A stretch of DNA of 28,753 bases from JAWVEV01 sp033856535. Its GTDB lineage: Bacteria > Actinomycetota > Thermoleophilia > Miltoncostaeales > Miltoncostaeaceae. The translations under genes and the position numbers were made by a program. The notes beneath the pieces were generated by a model. That model worked only from the letters and a program-made list of their open reading frames with translations, made no database searches and had not been told where the DNA came from. Below, piece by piece: positions 14,774-21,715 of this stretch (the stretch's first letter is position 1; each line of letters starts with the position of its first letter). Location: the NCBI GenBank assembly GCA_033856535.1, contig JAWVEV010000168.1, positions 1 through 28,753 on the forward strand. Direction: 5' to 3'.

Positions 14774-15772
14774 ATGACGACGCGAGCGCTCGCCGCCATG
14801 CTGCCGCCGCCTGAGCGGATGCTCGACCACCGCGGCGTGGAGTCGATCCCGGACGCCCCGGGCGTCTACACCGCGTGGATCGTCGACGACGCCGCCCTGC
14901 ACCAGGCCGGCATCGAGGGCCCCGCCCCGGTCCTCGCCTACGTGGGCAAGGCGCGCAGCCTGCGCCAGCGGATCGGCCGGCACGTCCCCGGTCCCGAGAC
15001 CCGGCTCCGGCTGCCCTTCAGCGACCTCGGCGAGCTGCTGGCGACCGGCGGCTTCGCCCTCTGGAACTGGTGGGCGCGCTCCTTCGACCGCGGCCCGGAC
15101 GGGCTCTGGAGCGTCCCGAGCGGCCTGGGCCAGCTCGCCATCGACCAGACCCTCGCCTGGCAGCGCGAGCACCTGGTCTGGGGCTGGAGCGTCGAGCGGC
15201 CCGAGGTGCTCACGATGCTCGAGGTCTCCCTGATCGTCGAGCACGAGCCGATCCTGAACCCGCAGCGGCGCGGCGTCCGCGCCATGCCGCCCCACCTGCG
15301 CCGCATCGGCGACCACCGCCACCGCCGCGCCCAGTGGCTCCACCTGCTCAGCTGGACCGCCGCGATTCGCGAGAACTGGGACACCGGGCTCTGGAGCAAC
15401 GGCCTGATGCTATTCACGCCCGACGCTCAGGGCTACCCGGTCGTGTGCGACGCGCAGGTGCCGGTCGAGGACGCGCCCGTCGTCGTCCCGGCCTTCGATC
15501 GCACCCTCGTGCTGAACGCGATGCGCCGCGCCGCCCGCGGGGCCCACCCGGCCGTCGCCCGCGCGCTCGAGCGCGAGCCGCGCGAGTGCGAGCTCGTCAA
15601 CTGGTGGGCCGCCGCCTGGGCCCTCGGCGCCGACCTGGACGAGGAGGAGAGCTTCGAGCTCCTGCTCCGCCCCCGCGCCGGCGGCCCGACCTGCGGCCTG
15701 GACGTCGACCTGCCGCAGGACCCCCGGACCACCCGGGAGCTCCTGGCCCTGATCGAGGAGAGCCTGGGCTAA
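14774..15772 (+). CDS. Orphan GIY-YIG nuclease-domain protein with unknown C-terminal domain
   Basis: The N-terminal half matches the GIY-YIG nuclease core: PDAPGVYTAWI (GVY at residues 30-32), LAYVGKARSLRQRIGRH (YVG at 56-58, with Arg61/64/66 as candidates for the catalytic arginine), and LEVSLIVEHEPILNPQ, where Glu150 is the probable metal ligand and Asn162 the conserved Asn. All key positions seem intact, so it may be active. Residues 170-332 contain Trp-rich segments (AQWLHLLSWTAAIRENWDTG; LVNWWAAAWALG) and match no domain I know. ATG 14774 fits the start of similarity; the open frame runs upstream to 14447 but is non-coding. It is neither UvrC nor clearly homing, as no intron or target is seen. 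The neighbour on each side points away from it or against it, so it is its own transcript. Confidence 0.82.
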   Translation: MTTRALAAMLPPPERMLDHRGVESIPDAPGVYTAWIVDDAALHQAGIEGPAPVLAYVGKARSLRQRIGRHVPGPETRLRLPFSDLGELLATGGFALWNWWARSFDRGPDGLWSVPSGLGQLAIDQTLAWQREHLVWGWSVERPEVLTMLEVSLIVEHEPILNPQRRGVRAMPPHLRRIGDHRHRRAQWLHLLSWTAAIRENWDTGLWSNGLMLFTPDAQGYPVVCDAQVPVEDAPVVVPAFDRTLVLNAMRRAARGAHPAVARALEREPRECELVNWWAAAWALGADLDEEESFELLLRPRAGGPTCGLDVDLPQDPRTTRELLALIEESLG

Positions 15773-15777
15773 CCGTT

Positions 15778-15821
15778 CGGCCGCGGTTCGAGCGGCCGCG
15801 CCCGCGGTCGAATGACCGCGG
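15778..15821. terminator. Two adjacent hairpins between convergent genes
   Basis: Hairpin 1 has arms cggccgc (15778-15784) and gcggccg (15792-15798) with a 7-nt loop. Hairpin 2 has arms ccgcggtc (15802-15809) and gaccgcgg (15814-15821) with a gaat tetraloop. Both lie in the 51-bp gap between the GIY-YIG stop and the hisF stop, which fits bidirectional termination, though neither has a T-tract. Confidence 0.5.
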
Positions 15822-15823
15822 CC

Positions 15824-16579
15824 TCAGCGGCGGACCGGAACCCCCGCGGCGGCCATCGCGTCCTTCACCTGGGCGATGGAGTAGATCCCGTCGTGGAACA
15901 CCGAGGCGGCCAGCACGGCATCCGCGGAGCCGGCGGTCACGGCCTCCGCGAAGTGCTCCAGCCGGCCGGCGCCGCCGGAGGCGATCACCGGCACCGGCGC
16001 CGCCGCGGCCACCGCCGACAGCAGCTCGGTGTCGAAGCCGTGCTGGGTGCCGTCGCGGTCCATCGAGGTCAGGAGCAGCTCGCCGGCGCCGCGGGCGGCG
16101 GCCTCGGCGGCCCAGGCGACGGCCTCCCGGCCGGTCGGGAGCCGGCCCCCGTTGAGGTAGACCTCCCAGCCCGACCCGTCCTCGCGCCGCTTGGCGTCGA
16201 TCGCGACCACGATGCACTGCGCGCCGAACCGCGCCGAGGTCCGCTCGATCAGGGTCGGGTCGCGCACGGCGGCCGAGTTCAGGGACACCTTGTCCGCGCC
16301 GGCGGCCAGCACCGCGCGGATGTCCTCCTCGCTGCGCAGCCCGCCGCCGATCGTGAACGGAATGAAGACCTCCTCGGCGGTGCGCCGGGCCAGCTCCACG
16401 ATCGTCGCGCGCCCCTCGTGGCTGGCGGTGATGTCGAGGAAGACCAGCTCGTCGGCGCCCTCCTCGTCGTACCGCGCGGCCAGCTCGACCGGGTCGCCGG
16501 CGTCGCGCAGCCCCACGAAGTTCACGCCCTTCACCACCCGCCCGTCGTTCACGTCCAGGCAGGGGATGACGCGGATCAG
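15824..16579 (-). CDS. hisF: Imidazole glycerol phosphate synthase, cyclase subunit (CTG start)
   Basis: HisF is the TIM-barrel half of the enzyme that converts PRFAR plus ammonia (from HisH) to imidazole glycerol phosphate and AICAR. Motifs include IPCLDVNDGRVVKGVNF (with catalytic Asp), EGADELVFLDITAS, IPFTIGGGLRSEEDI, GADKVSLNSAAV, LLTSMDRDGTQHGFD (second catalytic Asp) and PVIASGGAG. Those catalytic first-strand residues are coded before any ATG, GTG or TTG; the only near-cognate upstream codon is CTG at 16577-16579, in a CTGA overlap with the hisA stop, giving 251 residues. A start at the GTG 16550-16552 would delete the Asp. It is the last gene of the operon. Confidence 0.96.
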   Translation of the reverse strand: MIRVIPCLDVNDGRVVKGVNFVGLRDAGDPVELAARYDEEGADELVFLDITASHEGRATIVELARRTAEEVFIPFTIGGGLRSEEDIRAVLAAGADKVSLNSAAVRDPTLIERTSARFGAQCIVVAIDAKRREDGSGWEVYLNGGRLPTGREAVAWAAEAAARGAGELLLTSMDRDGTQHGFDTELLSAVAAAAPVPVIASGGAGRLEHFAEAVTAGSADAVLAASVFHDGIYSIAQVKDAMAAAGVPVRR

Positions 16580-17328
16580 TGCGGCACCGCCCGCGGCTCG
16601 AGCGCCCGGATGGCCTCCGGGACGGTGAAGCGCCCCTCGTAGAGGGCCCGCCCGACCACCACGCCGCCCAGGTTGGGAAGGTTCAGGTCCCGCAGCGCGC
16701 GCAGGTCGTCGAGCGAGGAGACCCCGCCCGAGGCGATGATCCGCAGCGGCGGCGCGGCCTCGGCCAGCCGCTTCAGCGCGGCCAGGTTCGGCCCGCCGAG
16801 CATCCCGTCGCGCGAGATGTCGGTGTAGAGCAGGTGCCGCACCCCGGTGTTCACCAGCTCGCGGGCGACCTCGACCGCGTCGCGGTCCGAGACCTGGGTC
16901 CAGCCGTGGGTGGCCACCTTCCCGCGCCGCGCGTCCAGCGCCACCACCAGGCCGTCGCCCAGGCGGTCGATCGCCCAGCGCAGCAGGTCCGTGTCGCCGA
17001 GGGCGGCGGTGCCGACCACCAGACGGTCCGCGCCGGCCGCGAGCGCGGTCTCGATCGCCGGCCGCGAGCGCAGCCCGCCGCCGAAGTGGACCGTGCCCGA
17101 GAACGCGGCGGCGATGCTCGCCACCACCGGCGCGTGCACCGGCTCGCCGGTCAGGGCGCCGTCCAGGTCGACCACGTGCAGCGAGGTCGCCCCGGCCTCG
17201 GCGAACAGGCGCGCCTGCGACACCGGGTCGGTGTTGAAGACCATCGACTGGGCGAAGTCGCCCTGCACCAGCCGGACGGCCTCGCCGTCCTTCAGGTCGA
17301 TCGCCGGATAGAGCGTGATCGCGCGCAT
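16576..17328 (-). CDS. hisA: Phosphoribosylformimino-5-aminoimidazole carboxamide ribotide isomerase
   Basis: HisA isomerises ProFAR to PRFAR by an Amadori rearrangement. The 250-residue TIM barrel opens MRAITLYPAIDLKDGEAVRLVQGD (general base Asp11), then LHVVDLDGALTGEP, VHFGGGLRS, RLVVGTAAL, HLLYTDISRDGMLGGPN (second catalytic Asp) and IIASGGVSSLDDLRAL. The start ATG at 17326-17328 is 8 nt after the hisH stop. In many actinobacteria the related PriA also serves tryptophan synthesis; the sequence alone does not exclude that here, and no trpF is in the window. It ends in a CTGA overlap with hisF. Confidence 0.95.
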   Translation of the reverse strand: MRAITLYPAIDLKDGEAVRLVQGDFAQSMVFNTDPVSQARLFAEAGATSLHVVDLDGALTGEPVHAPVVASIAAAFSGTVHFGGGLRSRPAIETALAAGADRLVVGTAALGDTDLLRWAIDRLGDGLVVALDARRGKVATHGWTQVSDRDAVEVARELVNTGVRHLLYTDISRDGMLGGPNLAALKRLAEAAPPLRIIASGGVSSLDDLRALRDLNLPNLGGVVVGRALYEGRFTVPEAIRALEPRAVPH

Positions 17329-17336
17329 CGCCGGGC

Positions 17337-17984
17337 TCAGGCCGCCGCCGCCGCGCCGCGGCCGGCCGCGACCCGGGCCAGCCAGCGCCCCAGCAGTCCC
17401 AGCCCCGCCGCGCTCGACTTCTCCGGGTGGCACTGGACGCCGAGCACGCCCGGGCGGCCGGCGATCGCCGTGTAGTCGACCCCGTGCCGGGCGGTGCCGA
17501 GCACCGCCTCCGGGTCGTCCGGCACGCAGACGAACGTGTGCACGAAGTAGTAGATGGAGGCCGGACCGTCGGCCGGCGGCGCCAGCTCGGCCCCCTCCGC
17601 CCAGCGCACCTCGCGCCACCCGATGTTCGGCAGCTTCTCGGCCGTCCGCATCCGCTCGACCCGCCCCGCCAGCACGCCGAGCCCGCGGACGCCGGGCGCC
17701 TCCTCGCTCTCCTCGAAGAGCAGCTGCATCCCCAGGCAGATCCCGAGCAGCGGCACGCCGCCCTCCACCGCGCCGGCCACCGCCCGATCGAGCCCTTGGT
17801 CGCGGATGCGGCGCATCGCCTCGCCGAAGTGGCCCACCCCCGGCAGCACGACGGCGTCGGCGCCCGCGGCGCCGCCCGGCTCGTGGACGACCTCCACGCG
17901 GGCGCCGAGCCGCTCCAGCGCCTTCACGGCGCTGCGGAGGTTGCTCATCTCATAGTCGAGGACCGCGACGCGCGGCGCGCTCAC
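17337..17984 (-). CDS. hisH: Imidazole glycerol phosphate synthase, glutaminase subunit
   Basis: HisH hydrolyses glutamine and passes ammonia to HisF. The 215-residue product is a class I glutamine amidotransferase. VAVLDYEMSNLRSAVKALE opens the fold, VVLPGVGHFGEAM forms the oxyanion region, GICLGMQLLFE carries the nucleophile Cys83, and VLGVQCHPEKSS supplies the His-Glu pair of the triad. All three catalytic residues are intact. The GTG start at 17982-17984 forms a GTGA overlap with the hisB stop. The C-terminus has an Ala-rich tail. Confidence 0.97.
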   Translation of the reverse strand: MSAPRVAVLDYEMSNLRSAVKALERLGARVEVVHEPGGAAGADAVVLPGVGHFGEAMRRIRDQGLDRAVAGAVEGGVPLLGICLGMQLLFEESEEAPGVRGLGVLAGRVERMRTAEKLPNIGWREVRWAEGAELAPPADGPASIYYFVHTFVCVPDDPEAVLGTARHGVDYTAIAGRPGVLGVQCHPEKSSAAGLGLLGRWLARVAAGRGAAAAA

Positions 17985-18568
17985 AGGCTTCCCTTCGTCG
18001 ACGGCACCCCGGTCACGCGGGGGTTGCGGGCCACCGCGGCGGCGAGCGCCCGCGCCAGCGCCTTGAACGACGCCTCGATCACGTGGTGCGCGCCCCCGTC
18101 CGCCAGGATCCGCAGGTGGAGGGTCAGCATGGCGTGGTTGGACAGCCCGCGCAGGAACTCGCCCAGCAGGTCGGTCTCGAAGCCGCCGATCACGGTCACG
18201 GGCAGCGGCGCATCGAGCGCGAGGAACGGCCGCCCCGAGAGGTCGATCGCCGCCTGCGCCAGCACCTCGTCCATCGGGATCAGCGCCGTGCCGTAGCGCT
18301 CCACGCCCGCGCGGTCGCCCAGCGCGGCGGAGAGGGCCTGCCCGAGCGTGATCCCGACGTCCTCCACGGTGTGGTGGCTGCCGGTCGCGAGGTCGCCGGT
18401 CGCCTCGACGGTCAGGTCGAAGAGGCCGTGCCGGGCGAAGAGCGTGAGCATGTGGTCGAAGAACCCGACCCCGGTCGCGATGTCGGCGGTGCCGGTCCCG
18501 TCCAGCTCCAGGCGCACGCGCACATCGGTCTCGCCGGTGGTGCGGCGGACGTCGCCGAGGCGGCTCAC
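17981..18568 (-). CDS. hisB: Imidazoleglycerol-phosphate dehydratase
   Basis: HisB dehydrates imidazole glycerol phosphate to imidazole acetol phosphate. The 195-residue product is the monofunctional form without a histidinol-phosphatase domain. Metal-site motifs are intact: FFDHMLTLFARHG, GSHHTVEDVGITLGQAL, IPMDEVLAQAAID, LRGLSNHAMLTLH and HHVIEASFKALARAL. The GTG start at 18566-18568 forms a GTGA overlap with the hisD stop. A histidinol phosphatase must be encoded elsewhere. Confidence 0.97.
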   Translation of the reverse strand: MSRLGDVRRTTGETDVRVRLELDGTGTADIATGVGFFDHMLTLFARHGLFDLTVEATGDLATGSHHTVEDVGITLGQALSAALGDRAGVERYGTALIPMDEVLAQAAIDLSGRPFLALDAPLPVTVIGGFETDLLGEFLRGLSNHAMLTLHLRILADGGAHHVIEASFKALARALAAAVARNPRVTGVPSTKGSL

Positions 18569-19824
18569 GGGACCCTCAGCTCGGCCGAGCGCTTGTGCAG
18601 CGGGAAGCCCTCCGCGTCGGCCAGCGCGGCCAGGTGCGGGGTGAGGGCCTCCGCCGCCTCGGCGGTCATCTCGATCACGGACATGCGGCGCGTGTAGGTG
18701 GACGGCCCGAGCGCGGACGCATAGCGCGCCGCGCCGCCGGTCGGCAGCACGTGGTTCGATCCGGCCACGTAGTCGCCGAAGGCGGTCGCCGAGACGTGCC
18801 CGAGGAAGACCGCGCCGGAGCGCGTGATCTCCCCGGCCACGGCGGCCGGATCGCGGGTCATCACCTGCAGGTGCTCGGGCGCGAAGGCCTCCGCCAGCTC
18901 GACGGCGAGCGGCATGCTCGCGCACTCGACCAGCGTCACGGGTCCGATCGGCGCCGCCTCCTCGGCCAGGACGGCGGCCACGGCGTCGATCAGCGCCGGG
19001 TCGTCGCTGGCCAGCACGGCGGGCGAGTCGGCCCCGTGCTCGGCTTGCGCGAGCAGGTCGACCGCCACGACCACCGGGTCGGCGGAGTCGTCGGCGATGA
19101 TCATGACCTCGCTGGGCCCGGCGATCCCCTCGATCCCGACCTCCCCCACCACCTGGCGCTTTGCCTCCTGGACCCAGGGGCTCCCGGGGCCCACCACGAC
19201 CGCCACGGGCGCGATCGTCGCGGTGCCGTAGGCGAGCGCGGCCACCGCGCCGGCACCGCCGGCGGCGTAGACCTCGTCGACCCCGAGCAGCGCGGCGGCC
19301 GCGAGGATGGGCTTGCTGACCTTGCCGTCCGGGCCGGGCGGGCTGACCGCCACGATGCGCCGGACGCCGGCGACCTGGGCCGGCACCGCGGCCATGATCA
19401 GGCTCGAGGGATACGCGGCGCGGCCGCCCGGCACGTAGCAGCCCACCGCGTCGACGGGCACCGCGCGCACGCCGATGCGCTGCCCGAACGGCAGGGTCAC
19501 GAGCTGGTCGCTCGGCGCCAGCGCCTCGGCCACCTGGCGCACCTGGGAGGCCGCCGCCACGATCGCCGCACGCAGCTCCGGCGCGATCCCGTCCGCGGCG
19601 CGCTCCAGCGCCACCCGCGACACGCGCAGGCGGTCGTGGGTGAACTCGGGAGCGCCGAACCGGCGCGCGTCGTCGACCAGCGCGTCGTCGCCCCGGGTCC
19701 GGACGGCCTCGATGATCGCCGCCACCTGCTCGGCGAGGTCGGCCTGCTCGGCGACCGGACGCAGCGTGTGCGCGATCGCCTGGGCGCCACCGGCCCGCAG
19801 CCGTGCTCGGCGCACCTCGCTCAC
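18565..19824 (-). CDS. hisD: Histidinol dehydrogenase
   Basis: HisD oxidises histidinol to histidine in two NAD-dependent steps with zinc. The 419-residue product has the expected blocks: CYVPGGRAAYPSSLIMAAVP, DEVYAAGGAGAVAALAYGT, IAGPSEVMIIADD, LAQAEHGADSPAVL (zinc-site residues), AFAPEHLQVM with the catalytic Glu-His, and YVAGSNHVLPTGGAARYAS. The GTG at 19822-19824 overlaps the hisG stop as GTGA. The open frame continues about 120 codons upstream inside hisG, without similarity. N-terminal length agrees with the family. Confidence 0.97.
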   Translation of the reverse strand: MSEVRRARLRAGGAQAIAHTLRPVAEQADLAEQVAAIIEAVRTRGDDALVDDARRFGAPEFTHDRLRVSRVALERAADGIAPELRAAIVAAASQVRQVAEALAPSDQLVTLPFGQRIGVRAVPVDAVGCYVPGGRAAYPSSLIMAAVPAQVAGVRRIVAVSPPGPDGKVSKPILAAAALLGVDEVYAAGGAGAVAALAYGTATIAPVAVVVGPGSPWVQEAKRQVVGEVGIEGIAGPSEVMIIADDSADPVVVAVDLLAQAEHGADSPAVLASDDPALIDAVAAVLAEEAAPIGPVTLVECASMPLAVELAEAFAPEHLQVMTRDPAAVAGEITRSGAVFLGHVSATAFGDYVAGSNHVLPTGGAARYASALGPSTYTRRMSVIEMTAEAAEALTPHLAALADAEGFPLHKRSAELRVP

Positions 19825-20450
19825 GGGCGAGGGCTCCGGAGGGAGTCGACCAACCTGTCCACCTGCGCCGCCTTCAGCTTGTGGCTCACCCGGTTCGCCA
19901 CCAGGCGCGCCGAGGAGTCGAAGATCCGCTCGCGCTCGACCAAGCCATTCTCGCGCAGCGTACGTCCGGTGGCCACGAGGTCCACGATCCCGTGTGACAG
20001 CCCGACCAGCGGGGCGAGCTCCACCGACCCGTTCACCTTGACCACCTCGACCTGACGGCCGGTGGCGGTGAAGTGCTCGATCGCCGAGACCGGGTACTTC
20101 GTGGCCACCCGGACGGCGCCCAGGTGCTCGATCGCCGCCGGGGTGGGGTCCTCGCCCTCCGGGGTCGCGTAGACCATGCGGCACTCGCCGAACTCCAGGT
20201 CGAGCAGCTCGTAGACGTCGGGCGTGCGCTCGCGCAGCACGTCCTTGCCGACGATGCCGAGGTCCGCGGCGCCGCTCTCGACGTAGGTCGGGACGTCGCT
20301 CGGCCGGGTCGTGATGAAGGTGGTGCCGTTGCCGCCGCCGACCACCAGCCGGCGGCCCGCCTCGCGCAGCGGGGCGACGTCCAGGCCGGCTCGCTCGAGC
20401 GCGTCGACGGAGCCCTCGAAGAGGGCGCCCAGCGGCACGCAGATCCTCAG
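19821..20450 (-). CDS. hisG: ATP phosphoribosyltransferase, short (HisZ-dependent) form, probable CTG start
   Basis: HisG catalyses the first step, ATP plus PRPP to phosphoribosyl-ATP, and is the feedback point. The product is the short form of 209 residues: RICVPLGALFEGSVDALERA, FITTRPSDVPTYVESGAADLGIVGKD, VATKYP, VKVNGSVELAPLVGLSHGIVDLVATGRTLRENGL. It lacks the histidine-binding C-terminal domain, which fits the adjacent hisZ. No ATG, GTG or TTG precedes the first strand; CTG at 20448-20450 overlaps the hisZ stop as CTGA and gives MRICVPLG. An ATC codon three codons earlier sits 7 nt after GAGGAGG and cannot be excluded, and GTG at 20436-20438 would lose the strand. Confidence 0.94.
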   Translation of the reverse strand: MRICVPLGALFEGSVDALERAGLDVAPLREAGRRLVVGGGNGTTFITTRPSDVPTYVESGAADLGIVGKDVLRERTPDVYELLDLEFGECRMVYATPEGEDPTPAAIEHLGAVRVATKYPVSAIEHFTATGRQVEVVKVNGSVELAPLVGLSHGIVDLVATGRTLRENGLVERERIFDSSARLVANRVSHKLKAAQVDRLVDSLRSPRP

Positions 20451-21715
20451 GTCGCCGATGTCAGCGCCTCCTCGAGCCGGTCGCAGGCGACCGTGACCCC
20501 GCGCAACCGGTCGTGCACCAAGTAGCCCGCGCCGTCGCGGCGGGCGACGTAGCGCCACCCGTCGGCGGCCGCGAGCGCCTCGCCCCACCCGGGCTCGTCG
20601 GGGACCGCGATCACCGCCAGCCCGGCCACCCGGGCGGCCGCCGCGGCCGCGACCTCCTCCTCCAGCCCGCCGACGAGCACGACGCCCGGCCGCGCGCCCC
20701 GGTCCGACGCGCCGGCCGCGACCACAGCCCGGTGCAGCAGGTCGAGCGCGATCGCGAAGCCCACCGCCGGCCGCGGCCGGCCGAAGCGGGCGGCCAGGCC
20801 GTCGTAGCGCCCCCCCATCGCGATCGGGGCGCCGGCGCCGGGCGCGTACGCCTCGAACACCACGCCGGAGTAGTACGGCCAGTCGCGCAGGACCCCGAGG
20901 TCGACCATGACGGGGTCGATCGCCCCGTGGACCGCGAGCAGCTCGAGCACCCGCCCCAGGCGCGCGCAGGCGGCCTCGGCGGCCGGGACCGCCGCCGCGA
21001 CGCGCTCCAGCGCCCCGGGCCCGCGCAGGGCCGGCAGGTCCGCCAGCAGCTCCCCGGCCGGGCCGGGCGGCCGAAGCACCTCCGCGATCCGGCGCCAGGC
21101 GACGAAGTCGCGCTCGGCCAGCGCCCGGCGCAGCTCGGCCTGGGCCTCGCCCGGCACGCGCGCGCCGTCGAGCACGGCCTGCGTGAGCGACACGTCCGCG
21201 ATCGCGACCCCGAAGTCGCCCAGGCCGCTGGCGCGCAGGCCCTCGACCAGCGCGGCGAGCGCCTCGGCGTCGGCGGCCGGCCCGCCCGGGCCGACCAGCT
21301 CGAGGCCGGCCTGCAGCTGCTCGGCGGCCGCGGCGCGGCCCGCCGGCGGCGGCCGGAACGCGCGCGAGAGGTACGAGACCCGGACCGGGCCGGGGTGATC
21401 GGCCATGCGCGTGGCGATCAGCCGGCTGGCGGGGATGGTGAGGTCAGGCCGCATGACCAGCACCCGGCCGCGATCGTCGAAGAGGCGGAAGACCTGGCCG
21501 AGGCCGCCCTCCTGCGCCCGGTCGAGCACCGCCGCGAGCTCGAGCACCGGGGTGCGGACCTCGCGGTAGCCGAAACGGTCGAACACGCCCGAGAGCGCCC
21601 GCTCGATGACCGTGAGCTCGCCGGCCTCGACGGCCAGCACGTCGCGCGAGCCCTCGGGAAGGGCGGCGGGCGGCGGGGCCTCGGGGCGCGGCGGGGCGGC
21701 CGCCGGCTCAGTCAT
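20447..21715 (-). CDS. hisZ: ATP phosphoribosyltransferase regulatory subunit
   Basis: HisZ is a histidyl-tRNA-synthetase-like paralogue that binds short HisG and carries feedback control. The 422-residue product has the class II core: an N-terminal motif around FGYREVRTPVLE, VFRLFDDRGRVLVMRPDLTIPASRLIA (motif 2 region), VRVSYLSRAFR, and GGRYDGLAARFGRPRPAVGFAIALDLL (motif 3). The C-terminal 80 residues are Ala-rich and are not a recognisable anticodon-binding domain. ATG at 21713-21715 overlaps the murA stop by 8 nt. Context next to short hisG makes HisZ, not HisS, the correct call. Confidence 0.95.
   Translation of the reverse strand: MTEPAAAPPRPEAPPPAALPEGSRDVLAVEAGELTVIERALSGVFDRFGYREVRTPVLELAAVLDRAQEGGLGQVFRLFDDRGRVLVMRPDLTIPASRLIATRMADHPGPVRVSYLSRAFRPPPAGRAAAAEQLQAGLELVGPGGPAADAEALAALVEGLRASGLGDFGVAIADVSLTQAVLDGARVPGEAQAELRRALAERDFVAWRRIAEVLRPPGPAGELLADLPALRGPGALERVAAAVPAAEAACARLGRVLELLAVHGAIDPVMVDLGVLRDWPYYSGVVFEAYAPGAGAPIAMGGRYDGLAARFGRPRPAVGFAIALDLLHRAVVAAGASDRGARPGVVLVGGLEEEVAAAAAARVAGLAVIAVPDEPGWGEALAAADGWRYVARRDGAGYLVHDRLRGVTVACDRLEEALTSAT

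Noticed and set aside
15785..15800. GGTTCGA resembling a tRNA T-loop
   Set aside because: The gap is only 51 bp, with no acceptor or anticodon arm; the bases form the loop of a hairpin.
18969..19068. Possible histidinol-phosphate aminotransferase (hisC) in the his operon
   Set aside because: All frames here belong to hisD; no class I/II aminotransferase motif is found anywhere in the window.
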